DNA of 6,085 bases from Methanosarcinales archaeon (GTDB lineage Archaea > Halobacteriota > Syntropharchaeia > Alkanophagales > Methanospirareceae), in contig JAODGV010000024.1 in the NCBI GenBank assembly GCA_025464425.1, forward strand, positions 1,987 to 8,071. The letters run 5' to 3'. The notes beneath the pieces are model-generated. The model ran no database searches. It saw only the letters and a list, made by a program, of their open reading frames with translations, and was not told the DNA's origin. Positions 1-5,548 of the stretch are shown here, one piece after another (position 1 is the stretch's first letter; every line of letters starts with the position of its first letter). The translations under genes and the position numbers were made by a program.

Positions 1-947
1 GATATGAATACCGCATCCTCTGGCTCTTTACCGTTTACCTGTATCTTACCCATCGTCGGTCCACTGGCTGACGAGAATCGCTCAAACTCAAGCCCGTGTA
101 TTACATTCGGGTACACACCATACTTGTATTCCGGAGATACCTGCGGGTCTATGACGTCATAGCCCGTTGCCACTATTATACCGCCAACGTTCAATTCAAT
201 TATCTCATCCTTCATGTCGTGCCTGATTGCATTCGCGTCACATGCAAGCACGCAGGGTGGTGCCTCATCCTTCGTCACTTCCTCGCCCCTCTCACGCTTC
301 TTCACCGCCTCTATCGTGCTTTCAAGCGTTGCTTTACCACACTTGCCCTTCTTCACCATCAGACAGTTCTCTCCATCCACTGTGTATATCGCCGGTATTG
401 CGAACGGAAAAGGTCGGTAGATAGCACTCCTCTTCATCAAGCCCAGATCAAATTCGTTCGGGAATCGGTTCTTCAATCTACAGGCGTCGGCACATAACGA
501 GCACCCGGTACATTTATCCTCATCCACATACCGGGCTTTCTTCAAGACCTTCACCTTGAAATTCCCAACCGAGCCTTCCACTCCTACCACTTCAGAATAA
601 CTCAGTAAATCTATGTTGGGATGCGCACCCACATCCACCATCCTCGGCGTGAGTATGCATGCGGAACAATCGAGTGTTGGGAACGTCTTATCAAGTTGTG
701 CCATATGTCCACCAATAGAAGGCGTCCTCTCAACCAGATGCACCTTGAAGCCCGCCTCCGCTATATCCAGTGCGGCATACATGCCCGCTATACCACCGCC
801 GATCACCAGTGCTTCCGGTACCACCTTCACCTCCTTCTCCTCTACCTCGCCAAGGAATTTCTGTTCCACTCTGTCCTTTATCGTCATCATCACCTGCCGG
901 GTTGGATCTTCAACCTCCTCTCCTTTAACCTCAGCTTCCGTCGCCAT
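1..947 (-). CDS. hdrA: HdrA-like heterodisulfide reductase subunit A, 5' part (runs off the left edge)
   Basis: 315 codons are open from ATG at 947 to the window edge, so the C-terminal part is missing. HdrA is the FAD/iron-sulfur subunit of the cytoplasmic heterodisulfide reductase, which bifurcates or confurcates electrons with HdrB/HdrC and a hydrogenase or dehydrogenase partner. Seen: a Rossmann FAD motif VIGGGIAG (residues 48-55); the HdrA signature ERTPSIGGHMAQLDKTFPT (73-91) followed by DCSACIL (93-99); a ferredoxin motif C146-x2-C149-x2-C152-x3-C156; and a second cysteine set C195-x7-C203-x28-C232-x3-C236. The family's GLEFER and SASGP motifs lie near the edge. Odd points: the Rossmann motif begins near residue 48, so the N-terminal domain of about 130-150 residues usual in methanogen HdrA is absent, and the second cluster motif carries a long insertion. 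The start is secure: a TAA stop lies directly before the ATG in frame, and GGGGTGA lies 9 nt upstream. HdrA-like or QmoA-like proteins also lack the N-terminal domain, but the DCSACIL segment fits HdrA better. Confidence 0.9.
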   Translation of the reverse strand, partial: MATEAEVKGEEVEDPTRQVMMTIKDRVEQKFLGEVEEKEVKVVPEALVIGGGIAGMYAALDIAEAGFKVHLVERTPSIGGHMAQLDKTFPTLDCSACILTPRMVDVGAHPNIDLLSYSEVVGVEGSVGNFKVKVLKKARYVDEDKCTGCSLCADACRLKNRFPNEFDLGLMKRSAIYRPFPFAIPAIYTVDGENCLMVKKGKCGKATLESTIEAVKKRERGEEVTKDEAPPCVLACDANAIRHDMKDEIIELNVGGIIVATGYDVIDPQVSPEYKYGVYPNVIHGLEFERFSSASGPTMGKIQVNGKEPEDAVFI

Positions 948-956
948 TTATATTCT

Positions 957-999
957 TCACCCCTTCGGTTTCTTAATAGGTCGGATGGCTTTATATAAA
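957..999 (-). promoter_or_regulatory. hdrA promoter (TATA box) and Shine-Dalgarno
   Basis: A textbook archaeal TATA box, TTTATATAAA (990-999), is preceded on the minus strand by an A-rich stretch that could be a BRE. It is centred about 47 nt before the hdrA ATG, which predicts transcription starting near 968 and a leader of about 20 nt. That leader contains GGGGTGA (963-957), a match to the 16S anti-SD, 9 nt before the ATG. The TATA box is palindromic, so it could in principle also fire toward the plus strand. Confidence 0.7.
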
Positions 1000-1037
1000 T
1001 TTTTTGTTTTTTCGCTTTGCTCACTATCCCTTTTCCA

Positions 1038-1056
1038 GCGCATATGTTAGGTGCGC
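1038..1056. repeat. Short inverted repeat in the divergent intergenic region
   Basis: GCGCA (1038-1042) and TGCGC (1052-1056) form a perfect 5-bp inverted repeat with a 9-nt spacer, between the hdrA TATA box and the shikimate kinase promoter. It could be an operator, but arms this short can occur by chance. Confidence 0.2.
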
Positions 1057-1075
1057 ATTCCTTCATCACTCCTTA

Positions 1076-1084
1076 TTTTTAAAA
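1076..1084 (+). promoter_or_regulatory. Candidate shikimate kinase promoter (TATA-like)
   Basis: The AT-rich box TTTTTAAAA is centred about 28 nt before the ATG at 1108. This predicts a transcript starting at or within a few bases of the start codon, i.e. leaderless or nearly so. A GTGA at 1100-1103 lies only 4 nt before the ATG, too close for a good Shine-Dalgarno. Confidence 0.45.
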
Positions 1085-1107
1085 TCTGGATACATAACTG
1101 TGAAGTG

Positions 1108-1881
1108 ATGAGCAAAGGTTATGGCAAAGCCAGTGGTGCCGGTACGGTAATAAATGCAATAGCCACCTGCAAAGGTTCTGCCTTTGGCATCCCTATATGG
1201 ACGTATGCGGAAGTGGAACTCGGAGCGGATTTCAGGGGTATAGAAGCGCATATAGAGTTAGAAGAAGAGGATAATACCGATACGCGGTTGATAAAGCGAT
1301 GTATGGAACTGGTATTGAAGAGATTCGATCTGCCGCTACGTGGTTATGTCCGTACGAGGAGTGAGATACCGGTTGGAAGTGGATTGAAGAGCAGCAGTGC
1401 AGCCGCGAATGCCACCGTTGTTGCCACGCTCGATGCGATAGGCGTGAAGATGGACGTCCTTGATGCGATAAGAATAGGGGTGGAAGCCGCACTGGATACC
1501 GGAGTCTCGATAACCGGTGCTTTTGATGACGCCTGCGCATCCATGCTCGGTGGTGTTGTGATAACAGACAACCGGGAGAATGAACTGCTAAAGCGAGTGG
1601 AGAAGCACTCAGATGTGCTCGTATTCATACCGGAAGCGAAGGCATTTACCGCTGATACCGACGTGAACCGTGCACGGCTGATCGCACCATGGGTGAATAT
1701 AGCCTTTGAACTGGCGCTGGCAGAGCGATTTGAAGAAGCAATGACCTTAAACGGTTTCCTGTATTGCGCAGCACTGGAGTTCAGTCCGGAGCCGATGCTG
1801 AAAGCTCTGGAATGCAATGCACGGGGCGCTACACTATCAGGCACCGGTCCATCGTTCGTTGCACTCATAGATAGAGAATGA
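1108..1881 (+). CDS. aroK: Archaeal shikimate kinase (GHMP family), C-terminus frameshifted
   Basis: Phosphorylates shikimate with ATP in the pathway to chorismate and aromatic amino acids. This is the archaeal enzyme of the GHMP kinase superfamily, unrelated to bacterial P-loop AroK. Seen in 257 residues: an N-terminal segment ASGAGTVINAIAT (8-20) followed by GSAFGI, the GHMP ATP-binding loop IPVGSGLKSSSAAAN (87-101), the segment TGAFDDACASMLGG (136-149), and the C-terminal glycine motif ATLSGTGPSFVAL (241-253). The start at ATG 1108 is preferred over an in-frame GTG at 1051 because homologues begin just before the ASGAGT segment, the first 19 residues of the longer form look non-coding, and the TATA-like box at 1076-1084 would lie inside the longer form. 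The frame stops four codons after VAL, yet the next 100 bases encode the family's conserved C-terminal segment in another frame. Either a one-base insertion or two-base deletion mutation or a sequence error is present near 1865-1879. The intact product would be about 291 residues. Confidence 0.88.
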   Translation: MSKGYGKASGAGTVINAIATCKGSAFGIPIWTYAEVELGADFRGIEAHIELEEEDNTDTRLIKRCMELVLKRFDLPLRGYVRTRSEIPVGSGLKSSSAAANATVVATLDAIGVKMDVLDAIRIGVEAALDTGVSITGAFDDACASMLGGVVITDNRENELLKRVEKHSDVLVFIPEAKAFTADTDVNRARLIAPWVNIAFELALAERFEEAMTLNGFLYCAALEFSPEPMLKALECNARGATLSGTGPSFVALIDRE

Positions 1882-1984
1882 CATACCCGTGCTGTATGAA
1901 GCGTGGAGTGATATGGGCGGCAGAGTTTTGAGGACGAGGATAAACAACGAGGCAAGCTTTAAATACCATCACGAATCAACATAA
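1877..1984 (+). other. aroK: Out-of-frame C-terminal tail of shikimate kinase
   Basis: Reading from 1877, 35 codons run to TAA at 1982-1984 and include EAWSDMGGRVLRTRINN. This resembles the end of archaeal shikimate kinases, where a W-x3-G-x-V segment and a Lys/Arg- and Asn-containing end follow the SGTGPSF motif. Joining it to the main frame needs one base skipped (or two added) just before the TGA at 1879-1881, for example giving DRNDIPV across the junction. The tail ends 4 nt before the ilvC start, which would be normal operon packing. The segment has no plausible start of its own, so it is part of the kinase and not a separate gene. Confidence 0.8.
1957..1965 (+). promoter_or_regulatory. 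ilvC TATA box, leaderless-type
   Basis: CTTTAAATA is centred about 28 nt before the ilvC ATG at 1989, the spacing that puts the transcription start at or next to the start codon. No Shine-Dalgarno is present between 1966 and 1988. The box lies inside the out-of-frame end of the shikimate kinase gene, so ilvC can be transcribed apart from it. Confidence 0.55.
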
Positions 1985-1988
1985 ATGT

Positions 1989-2975
1989 ATGAAGATATTA
2001 CACGATGATGATGTGGATGACAGCATATTGAGAGACAGGACCGTAGCGGTCATAGGCTATGGAGCACAGGGAGAAGCACAGGCGAAGTGCCTGCGTGATT
2101 CTTCCATTGATGTGATCATAGGTCTGCGAAGTTCCGGTACGAGCAGAGCGCGTGCTGAGCGAGACGGGTTTGAGGTACTACCGATAGGAGAAGCCGCACG
2201 TAGAGGTGACATCGTTCATGTACTCATCCCGGACGAGGTGCAGGCAGAAGTTTACGATGCCGAGATAAAGGAGCATATGCATGAAGGTAAGACGCTCAGC
2301 TTCTCCCATGGATTCAATATCTGCTTTAGAAGAATCGTGCCACCACCTGATGTGGATGTCATCATGGTAGCGCCGAAAGCACCGGGCACGGAGGAACGAA
2401 AAGCGTATCTGGAAGGATTTGGCGTGCCCGGGCTGGTAGCTGTCAGGCAGAACCCTTCTGGCAGAGCACGCGAGACGGCGCTCGCAATGGCTAAAGCTCT
2501 ACACTGGACGAGAGCGGGCATTCTCGAATGCACCTTCGAGCAGGAGACCTATGAAGACCTCTTTGGTGAGCAGTGTGTGCTGTGCGGCGGTCTTGTGGAA
2601 CTGATGAAGAACGGGTTTGAAGTGCTTGTGGAAGCCGGTTACCCGCCTGAGATGGCATATTTCGAGTGCGTGCATGAGATGAAACTGATCGTTGATCTCA
2701 TATGGCAGGGCGGGATAAAACGCATGGCTGAGGTGATATCCAATACCGCGGAGTATGGTATGTGGTCGGTCGGGCATAAGATAATCGGTTCGGACGTGAA
2801 AGAGCGGATGAAGGAAGCGTTGAAGCGGATAGAGAACGGTGAATTCGCATCAGAGTGGGTTGAAGAATACAGAAAGGGCGCACCATTCCTCAAGATGAGC
2901 AGAGATAAGATAAGCAAACACCAGATTGAGACCGTGGGTGCGGAGATAAGGCGGCTATTCGAGCGCGCTGAGTGA
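1989..2975 (+). CDS. ilvC: Ketol-acid reductoisomerase (class I), divergent
   Basis: Converts acetolactate or acetohydroxybutyrate to the dihydroxy acid using NAD(P)H and Mg2+, the second common step of valine, leucine and isoleucine synthesis. At 328 residues it is a normal short class I enzyme. Seen: the Rossmann motif VIGYGAQGEAQA (21-32), the cofactor-specificity loop GLRSSGTSRARA (45-56), catalytic H107 in SHGFN, K130 in VAPKAPG, the metal ligands D190 and E194 in DLFGEQ, E226 and E230 in FECVHE, and S251 in ISNTAEYG. All residues known to bind metal or substrate are present. Odd: the segment after K130 reads APGTEERKAYLEGFGVPG where most KARIs have a GPGH-type loop, and a tryptophan occurs at 173. 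Its start is 4 nt after the end of the repaired kinase frame, and its end overlaps prs on the opposite strand. The upstream ATG at 1985 opens only a seven-codon frame and is rejected as the start. Confidence 0.95.
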   Translation: MKILHDDDVDDSILRDRTVAVIGYGAQGEAQAKCLRDSSIDVIIGLRSSGTSRARAERDGFEVLPIGEAARRGDIVHVLIPDEVQAEVYDAEIKEHMHEGKTLSFSHGFNICFRRIVPPPDVDVIMVAPKAPGTEERKAYLEGFGVPGLVAVRQNPSGRARETALAMAKALHWTRAGILECTFEQETYEDLFGEQCVLCGGLVELMKNGFEVLVEAGYPPEMAYFECVHEMKLIVDLIWQGGIKRMAEVISNTAEYGMWSVGHKIIGSDVKERMKEALKRIENGEFASEWVEEYRKGAPFLKMSRDKISKHQIETVGAEIRRLFERAE

Positions 2976-3839
2976 GTTCGCAATCAGATTCGCCACACTC
3001 ACACGGCTGAACGCCGATTCCACCGTATCTGTGCTGACCACCTCTTTAATGCCCGCATGGTACATACGAATAATAGCGTTCTGTACGAATAGCCCGTGCA
3101 CACAGAATGCATATATATCGTGAGCGCCTTGCTCCTTCAGTATCCTGCTCGCTTCTGCTATGGTGCCGCCGGTGGATATGATATCATCAACGATAAAGAT
3201 GTTTTTACCACTGACATCCAGCTCCTCGGTCTTCATCTCCACAACATCGCCTGTCAGCCGCTTCTTATGCAGCACATCATAATCAAAACCATGAGGCACT
3301 GCAACTGCTCTTGCTAAGTCCTCGGCACCACCATCCGGGGCTATAATCACCACCGGGTCTATATCCCGCCTCCTTATATAATCACCGATGATAGAGGAAG
3401 CATCAAGCTCCCTTGTTTCAACCGTGAAATAGCGCAATTCCGCAGGATTATGCACATTAACGACAAATATAGAATCCAGTGCCGTATTTGCACATATACT
3501 CTTCGCTATCGCCCTTATTGATACTGCTTCACCATGCTTGAACTTCTTATCCTGTCTCGCATATCCGAGATAGGGTATAACAGCCGATATGCGAGATACT
3601 TCCTCAGCAGCAGCGTCTATCAGTTGCAATAGTGCTATCAGGTCAGAATCCGCCATTAAGCTCTGTACTATCACGGCATGTTCGCCTTCTACATCGTCCA
3701 ATATCCTTGTGTATAATTCACCATCAGGGAAACGCCTGAACTCGCACAGAGCAACTTCACAACCCAGCTCCGCAGCTACTCGCGCAGCCAGTAACTGGGA
3801 CGCTTTACCCGGTATTATCGTCAGTTCCGAGTCATTCAT
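2955..3839 (-). CDS. prs: Ribose-phosphate pyrophosphokinase (PRPP synthetase)
   Basis: Makes 5-phosphoribosyl 1-pyrophosphate from ribose 5-phosphate and ATP for purine, pyrimidine, histidine and tryptophan synthesis. 294 residues, typical of archaeal enzymes and slightly shorter than bacterial ones. Seen: FPDGE (37-41), IPYLGYARQDKKF (88-100) of the ATP-binding region, NVHNP (128-132) carrying the metal-binding His130, HKKR (191-194) of the flexible catalytic loop, and the PRPP/ribose-5-phosphate loop IVDDIISTGGT (216-226). The start ATG at 3839 overlaps the stop of the upstream small gene (ATGA), so translation is probably coupled. The GGGTGA directly before the ATG is too close to serve as a normal Shine-Dalgarno. 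The 3' end overlaps the ilvC 3' end by 21 bp, convergently. No terminator is visible between them. Confidence 0.95.
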   Translation of the reverse strand: MNDSELTIIPGKASQLLAARVAAELGCEVALCEFRRFPDGELYTRILDDVEGEHAVIVQSLMADSDLIALLQLIDAAAEEVSRISAVIPYLGYARQDKKFKHGEAVSIRAIAKSICANTALDSIFVVNVHNPAELRYFTVETRELDASSIIGDYIRRRDIDPVVIIAPDGGAEDLARAVAVPHGFDYDVLHKKRLTGDVVEMKTEELDVSGKNIFIVDDIISTGGTIAEASRILKEQGAHDIYAFCVHGLFVQNAIIRMYHAGIKEVVSTDTVESAFSRVSVANLIANSLSALE

Positions 3840-4099
3840 TCACCCGAAGTGGCGTATATCTCATAGGGCATTATCTTCTTGTTCACCTTCTTCTTGCCCT
3901 TTAATTTACTCACAAGATTGGCTGCTTTTTGCTTCTTCTCACGCATCTTCAGCCGCTCCATTATGGCTGCCATCTCCCTGTCCTTGCTCGTATCACTGTA
4001 CTCTCCCTCTTCGGCTTTTACGTACTCCTCTTCCTCCTCTACCGTCTCATTCTCCTCATCTGCTTCCTCTTCCATGCCTTCAAGGACGACTACATCCAT
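3836..4099 (-). CDS. Small charge-segregated hypothetical protein, coupled to prs
   Basis: 87 residues, family not recognised. Residues 8-33 are almost all Glu/Asp with few other residues. Residues 38-75 form a probable helix that becomes strongly basic (MREKKQKAAN, then SKLKGKKKVNKK). The end IMPYEIYATSGE is non-polar to neutral. No signal peptide, membrane segment or cysteine is present, so it is probably cytoplasmic; an acidic-basic layout of this kind could bind nucleic acid or a basic partner, which is inference. The start at 4099 is chosen over an in-frame ATG at 4138 because GAGGAGGTC (4114-4106) lies 7 nt upstream and a TATA box (4148-4140) abuts the longer start, so the transcript would begin after that ATG. 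Its TGA overlaps the prs ATG, so the two form an operon. That it is a real gene is supported by the strong ribosome binding site and the coupling. Confidence 0.75.
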   Translation of the reverse strand: MDVVVLEGMEEEADEENETVEEEEEYVKAEEGEYSDTSKDREMAAIMERLKMREKKQKAANLVSKLKGKKKVNKKIMPYEIYATSGE

Positions 4100-4105
4100 A
4101 TTATT

Positions 4106-4148
4106 GACCTCCTCATACTTCAAAAAAGAACTTTTCATGTATATAAAA
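4106..4148 (-). promoter_or_regulatory. Promoter and strong Shine-Dalgarno for the small gene-prs operon
   Basis: The TATA box TTTTATATA (4148-4140) is centred about 45 nt before the ATG at 4099. This predicts a start near 4118 and a leader of about 20 nt holding GAGGAGGTC (4114-4106), the best ribosome binding site in the window. The TATA box lies just after the stop codon of the upstream DUF116 gene, so the small gene and prs can be transcribed independently of the DUF116 pair. Confidence 0.65.
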
Positions 4149-4156
4149 CATGCCGG

Positions 4157-4804
4157 TCAGGATGCCCGAAGGCGGATAGCCCTCTTCACATCATCCCAGT
4201 TCACATCGGTTGATACGCATCCGCTTCTCGTTAACACTATCCCGATCATTGGTATTCCCCTGGACGTTACGTATCGCATCACCTCATACAGGTCATGCTG
4301 GCATGCAACGCCCAATGCCGCACGTGGCTTTCTCTCACTTATGGCACGTTTCACGAATTCACCACCGGGTGCAATACATATAGCCACACCAAGCTCATCA
4401 CATAGCTCCTTCAGCTCTGCAATACCGCAGTTACCACACGCCCTGCATAATATACCGTCCTTAGGTGAGGTCTTCGCCGGGCATTCGAGACTGCGGAGGC
4501 ATTGTGGCAGGAAGAGGATCCTGTTATTCACCGGCGTACGCTCATATGCACTCCGGTATATCGAATTCATCAGTGCAATGCCTATCTCATCAACGATTAT
4601 GTGGTTTATGTGTAGATAGCTTAGCAGGAGCTTCGCAGGATGGTAAAAGAGGTTGAGCACACCGAGCGAGAATCTGGGGAACAGATCTCTTTTGTATATC
4701 ATCAACCCGGCTGCGAGTATGAGCACCACCGCGAGTACTATCACCGAAGTAATAAAAATGGTTCCTATCCATATGTACACCATGGTCAGATCTGCACCTA
4801 TCAT
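4157..4804 (-). CDS. DUF116 family membrane-anchored cysteine-rich protein (second of tandem pair)
   Basis: 215 residues, function unknown. One N-terminal membrane helix (about 9-36) is followed by a positively charged stretch (YKRD), so the C-terminal domain is probably cytoplasmic. The DUF116 domain spans about 75-205. Its conserved pieces are LPQCLRSLECPAK (99-111), GILCRACGNCGIAEL (117-131), IAPGGEFVKR (144-153), LGVACQHDLYE (164-174) and SGCVSTDVNWDDV (194-206). Cysteines 102, 108, 120, 123, 126, 168 and 196 sit in these motifs, and the spacing C-x2-C-x2-C looks metal- or cluster-binding, which is inference. Its ATG overlaps the stop of the upstream paralogue (ATGA), implying coupled translation; an alternative start at M8 (4783) is possible. 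Downstream lies the promoter of the small gene. Confidence 0.85.
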   Translation of the reverse strand: MIGADLTMVYIWIGTIFITSVIVLAVVLILAAGLMIYKRDLFPRFSLGVLNLFYHPAKLLLSYLHINHIIVDEIGIALMNSIYRSAYERTPVNNRILFLPQCLRSLECPAKTSPKDGILCRACGNCGIAELKELCDELGVAICIAPGGEFVKRAISERKPRAALGVACQHDLYEVMRYVTSRGIPMIGIVLTRSGCVSTDVNWDDVKRAIRLRAS

Positions 4805-5481
4805 TTGCTACACGCCGCCGCCACCATCCTGCATCTCGCTATTATCTCCTGCGTGTCCATAGTGGTATTCACACAGCCTGTGGTCTTTAATGGCACACCC
4901 TGTGCAGGTATACCCGCGAGTCTGACGTTTAACATCCCCTCATACAGGTTAGGATAACATGCAACGCCAACCACTGCTTTTATCTGACCACGGTTGTATA
5001 AAAGAATCCGTTTCGAGAATGTACCGCCCGGAGTGATGTAAAGCCTGATGCCAAGCTCTTTACAGATAGCACTCAGTTTCGCAATCTCGCACTTACCACA
5101 TTCCATGCATTTAATACCCACAAGCGAACTGAGCTTAGCCGGGCAGTCTATGCTGCGAACGCACTGTGGTATCAGCAATGCACGCTCTTCCAGCTTCGTG
5201 CTGACGAAATCCGGATAATTCACAGCATTGCCTATCTCCACAGATACACGATCCACAAGGGTAGGGTCCACCCTGAAGAACGAAAGTAACCTGCGCAAAG
5301 GCTCATGCATCATGGTTATCATAAAAAGCGCGATCTTCGGCAGTATCACTCGCTTCGTGAAGAAAATAAACAAGAAGAGGAGTAAAGCAACCAGAATGAG
5401 TATTATAAATATTATCACACCTATTACTATTATCCGTCCCAGTAGCTCGAGCACAGGGTACGGTATTGGATAGATATCCAT
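4801..5481 (-). CDS. DUF116 family membrane-anchored cysteine-rich protein (first of tandem pair)
   Basis: 226 residues, paralogue of the following gene. It has a long N-terminal membrane helix (about 16-41) and a basic flank (FTKR), then the DUF116 domain with IPQCVRSIDCPAK (104-116), GIKCMECGKCEIAKL (122-136), ITPGGTFSKR (149-158), VVGVACYPNLYEG (170-182) and TGCVNT (201-206). The seven motif cysteines of the neighbour are all conserved here (107, 113, 125, 128, 131, 175, 203), as is the one in the helix after them (140 versus 135). The segment after GCVNT lacks the V-x-W-D residues seen in the neighbour, so the two copies have diverged at the C-terminal end. Two extra cysteines occur near the end (217, 224). 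Function is unknown. The pair may form a heteromeric membrane complex, which is inference from tandem coupling. Confidence 0.85.
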   Translation of the reverse strand: MDIYPIPYPVLELLGRIIVIGVIIFIILILVALLLFLFIFFTKRVILPKIALFMITMMHEPLRRLLSFFRVDPTLVDRVSVEIGNAVNYPDFVSTKLEERALLIPQCVRSIDCPAKLSSLVGIKCMECGKCEIAKLSAICKELGIRLYITPGGTFSKRILLYNRGQIKAVVGVACYPNLYEGMLNVRLAGIPAQGVPLKTTGCVNTTMDTQEIIARCRMVAAACSK

Positions 5482-5498
5482 TAATTGTAATATCGTTC

Positions 5499-5512
5499 TA
5501 TTATATGATAAG
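5499..5512 (-). promoter_or_regulatory. Weak candidate promoter for the DUF116 pair
   Basis: TTATCATATAATAG contains a TATA-like core centred about 23 nt before the ATG at 5481, and there is no Shine-Dalgarno between them. This fits a leaderless transcript. The core is less canonical than the other boxes in the window, and the 67-bp gap to the next gene shows no clear terminator. Confidence 0.35.
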
Positions 5513-5548
5513 AAGTCATTCCAAACGCCTCAGGATCATCTCAAGTGC

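Noticed and set aside
96..998. Several plus-strand open frames across 96-1050
   Set aside because: They lie antisense to the hdrA coding frame, which carries clear FAD and Fe-S motifs, and they show no recognisable domain.
1051..1107. GTG start at 1051 for shikimate kinase
   Set aside because: It adds 19 residues with no resemblance to the family, has no Shine-Dalgarno, and overlaps the TATA-like box at 1076-1084.
1879..1881. UGA as selenocysteine or plain read-through in shikimate kinase
   Set aside because: Reading on in the same frame gives only five codons (HTRAV) before another stop; the homologous tail is in a different frame, so a frameshift is required.
1344..1955. A 203-codon minus-strand frame opposite shikimate kinase
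   Set aside because: Low-complexity Ser/Ala-rich antisense shadow of a gene with strong GHMP motifs.
3879..4619. A 246-codon plus-strand frame rich in Ser, Phe and Leu
   Set aside because: It is the mirror of the acidic/Lys-rich small gene and the DUF116 gene on the minus strand; the Ser/Phe-rich composition is what antisense to Glu/Lys-rich coding gives, and no start signal is seen.
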